NCBI GenBank assembly: GCA_003646715.1
Contig: QMLL01000039.1
Span: 1-9,748, forward strand
From: Deltaproteobacteria bacterium
Lineage (GTDB): Bacteria > Desulfobacterota > Syntrophobacteria > B119-G9
Direction: 5' to 3'
Length of the DNA: 9,748 nt
Shown: piece by piece, positions 1 through 6,684 of the stretch
How positions within the stretch are numbered: the stretch's first letter is position 1
Layout of the letters: every line of letters starts with the position of its first letter
Position numbers and translations under genes: made by a program
Notes under the pieces: model-generated
What the model saw: only the letters and a program-made list of their open reading frames with translations
Databases searched by the model: none
What the model was told of the DNA's origin: nothing

Positions 1-1338
1 CAATATATTAATTTTAAGATATCTCACGTTACCAAACACTGGCTAAAAAGGCGCTTCACCGTAGCCGGCCAGTTCGTTCTGGTAACTCTTGCAATTTTCG
101 CAATGATTGGGCTCAACACCTACCAGACTGTAGCATACCAGGTATTTTCCTTTCTGTTTTTTCTGGTTCTTGTATCCCTTGTGTGCAGCATATCTTATCG
201 CCTAGATGTGGCTGTGAAACGCAGGATTTCCAGGTATGCTACCGTTGGGGAACCGTTGAGATATAAAATCGTTATCAGAAACAAGACAAACAGGAAGCAG
301 ACCGGTTTATTTATCAAAGACAACCTTGCTGATCCGGCTCCCACCTATGAAGAATTTCTGGAGGTGAAAGTTCCCGGTGAAAAGGAACGTAACTGGCTGG
401 ATCGGCTTCTCGGGTACCCCAAGTGGATCGGATTAACTGCAAAAAATATAAAGGCAAGGACAAAAGAAATACCACTCCCACCCATATCTCCTAGGGGTGA
501 GATAGAAAAAGAAATGGAAATATTACCCATAAAAAGGGGATATATGACCCTGACATCAGTTAGCGTGGCTAGGCCCGATCCTTTTGGCCTTTTCAAAGCT
601 TTTAAAGATGTTCCTTTGCCAGATACGGTTCTTGTCCTGCCAAAACTTTACCCGATACCCGTTCTGAACTTACCGGAAGGCGCCAAGTACCAGCCTGGAG
701 GAATGAAACTGGCCACCTCAGTGGGAGAGTCAGAAGAGTTCATCGCATTAAGAGACTATCAGCTCGGTGACTCGCTTCGCCGCATTCACTGGAGAAGCTG
801 GGCAAAGGTAGGAAAACCTGTGGTAAAAGAATATCAAGACGAATATTTTGTAAGGCATACAATTGTCCTGGACACCTTTACTAATACCGACTATTGCCAG
901 AAGTTCGAAGAAGCGGTCTCTGTTATCTCCTCCATCGCACTATCGTACAAAACCCAGGACGCTATCCTGGATCTGATGTTCGTTGGCCCCCAAATCTACT
1001 GCTTTACAACCGGACGCGGAATTTCCCAGGTTGAAAAAATTTTGCAAATACTAGCCACGGTACAAACCTGTACGGATAAATCTTTTGAAACGTTAAAAAG
1101 TTCCATACTGGAGCGAGTTTCGCTGCTGAGCAGCTGCATCTGTGTTTTTATAAATTGGGATGAACAACGAAAAGACCTGGTGGAAAAACTTGCAAATTAC
1201 AACATCCCGTTAATAGTACTGATAATTACTGATTCAGATTCCGGAGACTTAATTGATTCCGACTCTTTCAGAGGAAAGGTAGAAAAGTTTCATCAGTTAA
1301 AGGTTGGTAAGGTAGCAGAAGGGCTGTCTCAATTATGA
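1..1338 (+). CDS. DUF58 domain membrane protein (5' end outside window)
   Basis: Membrane-anchored DUF58 protein of the kind encoded beside MoxR AAA ATPases and TgpA-like transglutaminases; its molecular role is not established. The frame is open from base 1, and bases 1-102 hold no in-frame ATG, GTG or TTG. The first ATG, at 103, lies inside a hydrophobic segment and has no ribosome binding site, so the true start is upstream of the window. Two membrane helices are visible (about bases 58-111 and 130-195), then a beta-rich region. The DUF58 signature follows at about 751-792, reading RDYQLGDSLRRIHW, with a downstream VKEYQDE. A vWA-like C-terminal half follows; its metal-site motif is degenerate (DTFTN instead of DxSxS). 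About 445 residues are visible, close to the usual family length, so little is missing. It overlaps the next gene by 4 bases (ATGA), indicating an operon with translational coupling. Family assignment is firm; the function is not known. Confidence 0.9.
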   Translation, partial: QYINFKISHVTKHWLKRRFTVAGQFVLVTLAIFAMIGLNTYQTVAYQVFSFLFFLVLVSLVCSISYRLDVAVKRRISRYATVGEPLRYKIVIRNKTNRKQTGLFIKDNLADPAPTYEEFLEVKVPGEKERNWLDRLLGYPKWIGLTAKNIKARTKEIPLPPISPRGEIEKEMEILPIKRGYMTLTSVSVARPDPFGLFKAFKDVPLPDTVLVLPKLYPIPVLNLPEGAKYQPGGMKLATSVGESEEFIALRDYQLGDSLRRIHWRSWAKVGKPVVKEYQDEYFVRHTIVLDTFTNTDYCQKFEEAVSVISSIALSYKTQDAILDLMFVGPQIYCFTTGRGISQVEKILQILATVQTCTDKSFETLKSSILERVSLLSSCICVFINWDEQRKDLVEKLANYNIPLIVLIITDSDSGDLIDSDSFRGKVEKFHQLKVGKVAEGLSQL

Positions 1339-3332
1339 GTACACCACTTTTTTTACTCGGTGCAACCATTTTGTTCTGGGGGTGGCAGCTTCAGATAACA
1401 TTTATAGCTGCCGTTCTAGCCGTGCTCGCGGAAGGGACACGTCTCTTAAAATGGAAATGCGACTTCAGTAACAAGGATTTCAGTTATATTTCCGATTTTT
1501 GCAGCATTCTACTGGTTGCAATGATAATTTACATAGTAGCATCCAATAGATCTGCAAAGACATTGCTCCTTATCATCAAATGGTTACCTCTGCCTCTTTA
1601 TCCCCTCGTGTTTTTCCAGTCATTGAGCACGTCGAGGGGAATTGAACTAGGTTCCTTACTCTGGATTTATCGTAAGAACAAAAATAACAAACCGGAAATA
1701 CTGAAAAGAAAGGTTGATGTTGCCTATCCATACATGGCCATATGCGTCCTCTCCGCAAGCATAGCAAACAACAGGTCTATCACCTTTTACGTCACTTTCT
1801 GCGCCTTATGCGCGTGGGCACTGCTTTCCTTCAGATCAAAAAGGTATTCCAGCATTTCATGGATTATGCTGATCGTAGTTGTGACAGTACTTGGATATTG
1901 CGGGCATGTGAGCCTTCATTATTTACAAAGACAATTAGAAGAAACCTTCACAAAGTGGTTCACTGAACTCATTGGTATAGGAACTGACCCTTACAAAAGT
2001 ACCACGTCCATGGGTGATATTCTCGAGCTCAAACATTCCAGCCAGATTATAGCGAGGGTAAAGCCACGGGAAGGAGAAAAACCTCCGAGGTTTCTTCGTA
2101 CCGCTACATATAATATTTTCAGAACATCGGTATGGTTTGACTCAAGCCCATATTTCAGGCCGGTCCTGTTCGATTCCAAAAGCAAGAGCTGGAAGATTGC
2201 AACCTCACCGGGAAAACCCAGAGAAGCCACCATTTATTATTATCTTGACGGTGGCACCGGGATACTGCCAATACCACCCGGCACGTACAGGATAGCAAAC
2301 CTTTTTGTCTCCAGGGCCCAGATAAACAGGCTCGGTACTTTAAAGGTAGAAGAGGGCCCAGATCTCATATCCTATGACGCATTCTACTCTCGTAAATTAA
2401 CAGGGGATCCACTTCCAAATCCAAATGATCTCAAAGTACCTCAGAACGAAGACGAAGCCCTTTCTAGAATAGCACAAGAACTGGGGCTTTACTCTATGTC
2501 ACCTGCCAAGGCTGTAGAAAGGGTTGATACCTTCTTTCGATCAAGATTTATATACTCCATGAATCCAGCCTTAGAGCGCAAAGGCTTATCTCCACTTACA
2601 TATTTTCTGCTCAAGGGACACAGCGGACACTGTGAATATTTTGCGACAGCAACAGTTTTGTTGCTAAGAAAAATCGGTATCCCGGCCAGGTATGCCACGG
2701 GCTATGTCGTTCGAGAATATAGCCGTCTGGAAAAGATGTTTATCGTGCGGCAGCGGCACGCACACGCATGGACGCTGGTTTATCTTAATGGAAGATGGCA
2801 GAACCTCGATACGACTCCCCAGGCCTGGTACCTTCAGGAAAAATCGTTGTCTCCGGACTGGGAACCACTTTATGACCTGTGGTCAAAGGTGGTTTTTGTG
2901 TATTACAAGTGGAAGTGGGGCGATAGAAAAAGTTTGATTTCGGGGCATGTGATTTTATGGATCATACTACCTCTTTCTCTTTTCCTGATAATAAGGCTAT
3001 ATTCCCGAAAAGGGCTGGTACGACAGATTTCCCTGAAAGGCAAAAAAAGAAAACTAAAACAGGTGACCCACCCGGGAATAGATTCCGATTTCTACACGAT
3101 AGTTGAAACATTAATCGAACTTGGATACGAAAGGCAACCATGGGAAAGTATGAAGGAGTGGATTGATAAGATCGGCAGTTCACCGCCTCTGGAAAACGAA
3201 AACGGAGACCTTCAACAAATATTAAGGCTTCATTATCGCTACAGGTTCGATCCCATGGGTATTAAGAGCGGTGAAAAAGAAAAACTAACAAAACTGGTCG
3301 ACAACTGGCATCGGAATCTAAAACATGATTAG
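1335..3332 (+). CDS. Transglutaminase-like membrane protein (TgpA/DUF3488 type)
   Basis: A 665-residue membrane protein with a transglutaminase/protease-like domain. Hydrophobic segments near residues 5-33, 52-70, 75-97, 131-166 and 172-194 form an N-terminal membrane domain. A loop domain (about 200-520) is followed by one more helix at about 537-556 and a C-terminal tail resembling DUF4129. The papain-fold catalytic triad is visible: Cys433 in GHSGHCEYFATA, His477 in RHAHAW and Asp492 in NLDTTP. An intact triad argues for real enzymatic activity (transglutaminase, peptidase or acyl transfer); the substrate is unknown. By family topology the catalytic domain should face the periplasm. The start overlaps the stop of the DUF58 gene as ATGA and has only a weak upstream purine stretch, so reinitiation is likely. 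The stop overlaps the convergent STAS-like gene by 4 bases. The same fold and gene order are seen in Pseudomonas TgpA operons and in many planctomycetes and proteobacteria. Confidence 0.92.
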   Translation: MSTPLFLLGATILFWGWQLQITFIAAVLAVLAEGTRLLKWKCDFSNKDFSYISDFCSILLVAMIIYIVASNRSAKTLLLIIKWLPLPLYPLVFFQSLSTSRGIELGSLLWIYRKNKNNKPEILKRKVDVAYPYMAICVLSASIANNRSITFYVTFCALCAWALLSFRSKRYSSISWIMLIVVVTVLGYCGHVSLHYLQRQLEETFTKWFTELIGIGTDPYKSTTSMGDILELKHSSQIIARVKPREGEKPPRFLRTATYNIFRTSVWFDSSPYFRPVLFDSKSKSWKIATSPGKPREATIYYYLDGGTGILPIPPGTYRIANLFVSRAQINRLGTLKVEEGPDLISYDAFYSRKLTGDPLPNPNDLKVPQNEDEALSRIAQELGLYSMSPAKAVERVDTFFRSRFIYSMNPALERKGLSPLTYFLLKGHSGHCEYFATATVLLLRKIGIPARYATGYVVREYSRLEKMFIVRQRHAHAWTLVYLNGRWQNLDTTPQAWYLQEKSLSPDWEPLYDLWSKVVFVYYKWKWGDRKSLISGHVILWIILPLSLFLIIRLYSRKGLVRQISLKGKKRKLKQVTHPGIDSDFYTIVETLIELGYERQPWESMKEWIDKIGSSPPLENENGDLQQILRLHYRYRFDPMGIKSGEKEKLTKLVDNWHRNLKHD

Positions 3333-3685
3333 AAATCAACACTATTCGTCAGTCCTAACAGACGGTCCCTGGAATTATTTGCAAAACCTTTTTCCTGAGT
3401 CGTGTTTTCTTTTTCGGTCGAGAAGAATTGCGCATTCGGACCCTGAAAAGTAATTCGATCATTCAATCTCTCAATCATCCATAAATGTTTTTCCCATATC
3501 TCCACTCCAAAATAGAAAATTTTCTTTAACCCTTCAGTATTAACAAATACTTGAGAACAATTCAGGCATTGGTCCTTTATGAAATTTAGCAACTCGAAAG
3601 CAGAAATCGCATCAAAATCTCCATTGAGATCTAGCGAAATGCTACCGTTGTAATGTCTCGCATTGATAGTGAAGTTTTTAGCCAT
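3329..3685 (-). CDS. Small STAS-like domain protein lacking the phospho-serine
   Basis: A 118-residue soluble protein resembling a STAS domain (anti-sigma-factor antagonist fold). The pattern SISLDLNGDFDAISAFELL near residues 15-33 matches the usual strand-GxxD-helix opening, and ITFQGPNAQFF near 78-88 matches the closing strand. The expected D-S-S-G phosphorylation motif is replaced by F-Y-F-G (57-60), so SpoIIAA-style serine phosphorylation is not possible at that site. A CxxC pair is present (Cys40, Cys43). The start chosen here is the ATG at 3685, because AGGAAGG sits 7 bases upstream. A longer frame begins at a TTG at 3733 but has no comparable site. It lies 71 bases downstream of the receiver-kinase gene on the same strand with no obvious terminator between, so co-transcription is likely. 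The tail after residue 88 is polar and has no recognisable fold. Family assignment is moderate, from pattern only. Confidence 0.65.
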   Translation of the reverse strand: MAKNFTINARHYNGSISLDLNGDFDAISAFELLNFIKDQCLNCSQVFVNTEGLKKIFYFGVEIWEKHLWMIERLNDRITFQGPNAQFFSTEKENTTQEKGFANNSRDRLLGLTNSVDF

Positions 3686-3692
3686 TAATGTT

Positions 3693-3699
3693 CCTTCCT
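3693..3699 (-). promoter_or_regulatory. Ribosome binding site fixing the STAS-like start
   Basis: On the minus strand AGGAAGG lies 7 bases before the ATG at 3685. It supports that start over the TTG at 3733, which would add 16 residues upstream of the fold. Confidence 0.75.
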
Positions 3700-3756
3700 C
3701 GGAGCTTGAAAGTAAGATGCTAAGTAGGTCCAAACAATGCTTATATGTAAAAGAAC

Positions 3757-5010
3757 TTATTCTTTTGGTAACGTAAAGACAAATTTTGATCCACCTTCAG
3801 TAGGTTCGTAGTGGATGTCTCCACCAAATTTTCCAATAACATTTTTCACGAGGTAAAGTCCTAACCCCAGCCCGTTAGTTTCGTCACACATTTTGTGTAC
3901 TCCAGTGGTAAACTTTTCAAAGATCTTTTCTTTGCTCTCAGCTGGTAGTGTTCTTCCGCTATTAAAGATGGAAAATTGGTATAATGCCCCCAAGTCTTTC
4001 ACTCCCACTTCAATTCTGCACCCTTTGCCACCATGTTTAAGGGCATTCATAATTAAATTTCGAAAAATCATCTTCAACCAAACCCTATTAGCGTTTATGT
4101 AAAGTGGTCTGTCGGGAAAGACTGTAAGGACACTTTCGGCACTGGCATTTGCCTCTCTAAATTCCTTATTCAGCTCCGCCAAAACAGGCCAGATTACATC
4201 CTTTTTTATCTCAAGTTTTTCTTTCTCTGTCTTTCCGTTTTTATGCAAGAAATATGCTTCTGAGAAAAAATCTTCTGTCAATTCCATTAATGAGATCGTT
4301 TTCTCGTAGAGTTCAGCCAATTTCTGCCCAACTATTTTGTCAAAGAAACCATATGAACCCTTCAATATCAGCTTGATCATCGCCGCCAGTGCCACTATGG
4401 AAGCTCTCAGGTCATGGGACGCACTTATTAATAAGTCTCTGGTCTCATCGCAATAGGGACACCTTTTCGACAATTGATATGGAGGATACTTTCTACTTTT
4501 TTGCTTTCTTAAACATCTATTGATACTACTGTACAATTCTTTCAGATCACATGGCTTTAACAAATAGTCATCCACCCCGTAACGTATGGCTGTCACAGCT
4601 GCTTCCACGTCACGGCTAGCTGTCAATATTATGACATAGATATGCGGATTTTTCTCTTTCACATGTCTAAGGACTTCAATTCCACTTATATCCTTCATAT
4701 ATAGATCCGTAATCACAATATCGACATCCATCTTTTCCAGAAGTTCAATAGCCATCTCTCCGCTGGTGGCTTTTATAACTTTGTAACCTTGGCTTTCAAA
4801 AACACGAGTAACCACTGTCAGGATTTCCTGCTCGTCATCTACAACCAGTATCCTTCGACCTTCTGTCACTGTAATCTTCCTTAAAATACTCTCCTGGAAG
4901 TAGGACTTTTGATCCACCCCCCTACCTAGCCTAGATCGCCCATGAACTGTTGTGATTCCCCGCGTGTTTTCGACTCCATCACTTGATCGAAATTCTCTGA
5001 GCAAGCCCAT
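3757..5010 (-). CDS. Receiver-histidine kinase fusion protein
   Basis: A 417-residue soluble signalling protein with an N-terminal receiver and a C-terminal histidine kinase, the reverse of the common hybrid order. The receiver (about 51-168) has the acidic pair Asp58/Asp59, phosphoacceptor Asp102 in ITDLYM, Thr130 and Lys152 in LLKP, so it looks functional. A linker with CPYC (Cys184-Cys187) leads to the HisKA helix, with phosphoacceptor His199 in SASHDLRAS. The ATPase domain has the N box (Asn318, Asn322 in RNLIMNALKHGG), a G1 region reading NSG in place of DxG, an IFEKF box and the G2 motif GLGLGLYLV (380-388). No membrane segment is seen. Residues 1-47 match no domain. The ATG at 5010 has GGAGG 6 bases upstream, but a GTG at 4869 (residue 48) also has AAGGA 8 bases upstream and would start the protein right before the receiver. 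It probably forms an operon with the STAS-like gene. Such proteins are usually phosphorelay intermediates or kinases gated by an upstream kinase. Confidence 0.92.
   Translation of the reverse strand: MGLLREFRSSDGVENTRGITTVHGRSRLGRGVDQKSYFQESILRKITVTEGRRILVVDDEQEILTVVTRVFESQGYKVIKATSGEMAIELLEKMDVDIVITDLYMKDISGIEVLRHVKEKNPHIYVIILTASRDVEAAVTAIRYGVDDYLLKPCDLKELYSSINRCLRKQKSRKYPPYQLSKRCPYCDETRDLLISASHDLRASIVALAAMIKLILKGSYGFFDKIVGQKLAELYEKTISLMELTEDFFSEAYFLHKNGKTEKEKLEIKKDVIWPVLAELNKEFREANASAESVLTVFPDRPLYINANRVWLKMIFRNLIMNALKHGGKGCRIEVGVKDLGALYQFSIFNSGRTLPAESKEKIFEKFTTGVHKMCDETNGLGLGLYLVKNVIGKFGGDIHYEPTEGGSKFVFTLPKE
4878..4882 (-). promoter_or_regulatory. Internal ribosome binding site for an alternative GTG start
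   Basis: AAGGA on the minus strand, 8 bases before an in-frame GTG at 4869. Translation from there would give about 370 residues beginning immediately before the receiver domain, a typical response-regulator N terminus. Confidence 0.4.
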
Positions 5011-5016
5011 CTTCCC

Positions 5017-5021
5017 CCTCC
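5017..5021 (-). promoter_or_regulatory. Ribosome binding site for the receiver-kinase ATG
   Basis: GGAGG on the minus strand, 6 bases before the ATG at 5010. It supports the longer reading of the receiver-kinase gene. Confidence 0.6.
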
Positions 5022-5306
5022 ATGCTTAATTAAACTATTTTATCAAGATGCCCTCGATGAATACTCCTCTTTCTGCGCTAAAGCACCACCGTATGATACT
5101 AATACACAGCACTGCATGTACTTAGTGCCTAAGAGTCTCTACGAAGCGGATCTGCTACCTAACCATGCAGCCATAGCTGGCATTAGAACCTAAGACTGCA
5201 ATTTATACCGCAATCTTGGGTGCCTTGTGCGTTAAATACTTGTTAAACCTAGATACTTAAAATACCCAGATGCAAAACAACCTGATTCGAGTTTTCCCTC
5301 TCTAAC

Positions 5307-5331
5307 TTTGCGCTAAACTAGCAATCGCAAA
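5307..5331. promoter_or_regulatory. Inverted repeat, operator-like
   Basis: TTTGCG at 5307-5312 is mirrored perfectly by CGCAAA at 5326-5331 with a 13-base spacer. The two arms are about two helical turns apart centre to centre, a spacing typical of dimeric regulators. It sits directly beside the AAAATAC/GTATTTT cluster. No specific regulator family is recognised, and a 6-base repeat can arise by chance. Confidence 0.3.
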
Positions 5332-5408
5332 AAATACTGTAAATGGGGTAAATGCTGTATTTTAAAGAGAGAAACACTGTATTTTGAAAGTAGAATTCAT
5401 ATTTTCAA
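5331..5408. repeat. Cluster of AAAATAC/GTATTTT repeats
   Basis: Three tandem copies of RTATTTTNAA begin at 5357, 5379 and 5399, spaced 22 and 20 bases (about two helical turns). The first two extend to an exact 9-base repeat, CTGTATTTT, at 5355-5363 and 5377-5385. An inverted copy, AAAATAC, lies at 5331-5337 and forms a perfect 7-base dyad with the copy at 5357. A further AAAATAC is found at 5259-5265. The arrangement resembles multiple binding sites for a transcription factor, possibly the neighbouring LuxR-type regulator, placed about 190-270 bases before its start codon. Confidence 0.45.
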
Positions 5409-5600
5409 GTCTTCTCATGCGCAAGATACTTTACTCATCCAAAAATTTCTAATGGGAATTCTTTACTAGGATGAAATTGCATGATAAATAGTTAAATATA
5501 AAGGGAATTTGAAGTGGCTCACATCTCTGGGACAGCTCGATTGGCAGGAAAAAGAAGTAATAGTTGTATCGTGTAAACTCGGCATAATTGCAGGATTGTC

Positions 5601-6257
5601 ATGAAACAAAAAAAGGGCATAGTAATTGCTGAAGATCACACAATTCTTAGAGAGGGCTTGAAAGTACTACTGTCTTCGAACCCGAATTTTGAAATTATCG
5701 GCGAAGCAAAGGATGGCTATGAAGCTCTACAACGCGTCTCGGATCTAAACCCTGATCTTATTCTAATTGATCTTTCAATGCCCAGAATGAATGGAATAGA
5801 AACAATAAAAGAAATAAAGAAAATGTCAAACACCAAAATACTGGTACTCACAGTACACAGGGCAGAGGAATATGTACTTGCAGCGTTAGAGGCAGGTGCA
5901 GATGGTTATATCCTCAAAGATGCTACCAGAGAAGAGTTACTTCTTGCAATTAACAGCGTGCTTGCTGGAAGGCCATACTTAAGTCCCAGTATCTCCGGAA
6001 AAGTTATAGAAGGATACCTTAAAGGGAAGAAAATTGAAAAACCTTACTCCAGGTTAGACTTACTGACACTTAGAGAACGCCAGGTATTGAAGCTAATTGC
6101 GGAAGGGCATAAGAACAAGGAGATAGCTGAGTGTCTTTGCATCAGTGTTAAAACGGTGGAGAAACATCGCTCGAACCTTATGAAAAAATTGGATCTTCAC
6201 AGCGCAACCGCGCTCACATCGTATGCTATTGAAAAGGGTCTAGTTTCCGAACAATGA
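5601..6257 (+). CDS. NarL/FixJ-type (LuxR HTH) response regulator
   Basis: A 218-residue two-component transcription factor of standard family length. The receiver (about 5-120) has Glu11/Asp12, phosphoacceptor Asp57 in LIDLSMP, Thr84 and Lys106 in YILKDA, all intact. The LuxR-type DNA-binding domain (about 152-215) shows LTLRERQVLKLIAEG and the recognition helix region ISVKTVEKHRSNLMKKL. AGGA lies 5 bases before the ATG. Phosphorylation should drive dimerisation and DNA binding near target promoters. The likely partner is the HisKA_3 kinase 452 bases downstream on the same strand, since NarX/DegS-type kinases pair with this regulator class. It is transcribed divergently from the receiver-kinase, and the repeats in the intergenic region are candidate autoregulatory sites. 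Family assignment is firm; target genes cannot be read from the sequence. Confidence 0.96.
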   Translation: MKQKKGIVIAEDHTILREGLKVLLSSNPNFEIIGEAKDGYEALQRVSDLNPDLILIDLSMPRMNGIETIKEIKKMSNTKILVLTVHRAEEYVLAALEAGADGYILKDATREELLLAINSVLAGRPYLSPSISGKVIEGYLKGKKIEKPYSRLDLLTLRERQVLKLIAEGHKNKEIAECLCISVKTVEKHRSNLMKKLDLHSATALTSYAIEKGLVSEQ

Positions 6258-6436
6258 ACATTTGATTCCACCGTCTACTGACCTTCTTTTGGAGATTCCG
6301 TGACCTCTGGCAGATACTGACAACCGAATGTTTGAAATTGTACCAATAGAGAATGTTCTTCGACGTCTCAGTGTCGGGGCCATAAGTTTACATATTCCAA
6401 CCAATCTAAAATATATTTCGAGTCGAGAGGCGAGTA

Positions 6437-6544
6437 ATGGCGAAGTCGCATGTCAAGGAACATCGCCCCAATTACAATATAAACAGCACCTCGGGGAGCG
6501 CAATCGAGAGTAATTCTGGAGCGCTGGATCCAGCTTACTTCTGA
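6437..6544 (+). CDS. Possible 35-residue small protein, unrecognised
   Basis: An ATG at 6437 has AGAGG about 6 bases upstream and opens a 35-codon frame ending with TGA at 6542-6544. The product starts MAKSHVKEHRPNYN and is polar, without a membrane segment, cysteine or known motif. It lies in the gap between the NarL-type regulator and the PAS kinase. The only support is the ribosome-binding-site spacing, so it may be a chance frame. Confidence 0.15.
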   Translation: MAKSHVKEHRPNYNINSTSGSAIESNSGALDPAYF

Positions 6545-6558
6545 CCTGACCGGCGCTC
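6519..6558. repeat. Inverted repeat with nested palindrome
   Basis: GAGCGCTGG (6519-6527) can pair with CCGGCGCTC (6550-6558) over 9 bases with one G-U pair, leaving a 22-base loop. A perfect 12-base palindrome, GCTGGATCCAGC (6523-6534), overlaps the left arm, so two folds compete. No T-run follows, which argues against an intrinsic terminator. Confidence 0.4.
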
Positions 6559-6635
6559 GAAATTATAAAACAGTTTCTCAGAATTTCGGGCAAACTAATT
6601 ATTAGGGTCCTTAGTTTAAGACTGATAGTAACAGC

Positions 6636-6684
6636 GGAAGAAAAGGATCCGATGAGAGGAAACCATTTGAGATCCCTTTCTTCC
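6636..6684 (+). promoter_or_regulatory. Leader hairpin upstream of the PAS kinase
   Basis: A 14-base arm, GGAAGAAAAGGATC (6636-6649), pairs with GATCCCTTTCTTCC (6671-6684) with a single A-C mismatch, leaving a 21-base loop (6650-6670). It ends 11 bases before the kinase's GGAG ribosome binding site (6696-6699) and 25 bases before the ATG. There is no poly-T tail, so it looks like a 5' leader structure affecting RNA stability or translation rather than a terminator; a double-stranded operator is the alternative. The loop carries purine-rich GAGAGGAAA, itself similar to a ribosome binding site. Confidence 0.45.

Larger units (their letters stand above)
5011..5600. other. Divergent intergenic region between two signalling operons
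   Basis: 590 bases separate the minus-strand receiver-kinase from the plus-strand NarL-type regulator, far more than two simple promoters need. No convincing coding sequence was found; a 25-codon ATG frame at 5048 has no ribosome binding site. The middle part (about 5305-5410) carries short inverted and tandem repeats listed separately. A -10-like TATAAA occurs at 5497-5502 on the plus strand; the nearest TTGCAT upstream is only 14 bases away, so this is a poor sigma-70 match. No sigma-54 pair (GG/GC with correct spacing), tRNA or recognised riboswitch was seen. The region presumably holds both divergent promoters and their operators. Confidence 0.6.

Noticed and set aside
103..105. ATG at 103 as the start of the DUF58 gene
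   Set aside because: The frame is open back to base 1, the ATG sits within a hydrophobic helix and no ribosome binding site precedes it; the real start is outside the window.
3686..3756. Terminator between the receiver-kinase and STAS-like genes
   Set aside because: No stem followed by a T-run could be found on the minus strand, so the genes are treated as one operon.
5109..5128. GCACT/AGTGC stem in the divergent region
   Set aside because: Only a 5-base stem with a 10-base loop; no T-run and no context to give it a role.
5062..5438. NarL-type heptamers TACTCCT (5062-5068) and TACTCAT (5432-5438)
   Set aside because: The degenerate heptamer is expected roughly once by chance in a region of this length on two strands, and the two copies are 370 bases apart and not paired.
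5497..5502. TATAAA as a sigma-70 -10 box for the NarL-type regulator
   Set aside because: The only nearby TTG-type -35 is 14 bases away, too short, and the region is AT-rich; mentioned in the intergenic entry but not called as a promoter.
6328..6513. 61-codon plus-strand frame between the regulator and the PAS kinase
   Set aside because: No ribosome binding site, no recognisable motif and irregular composition; treated as a chance frame.
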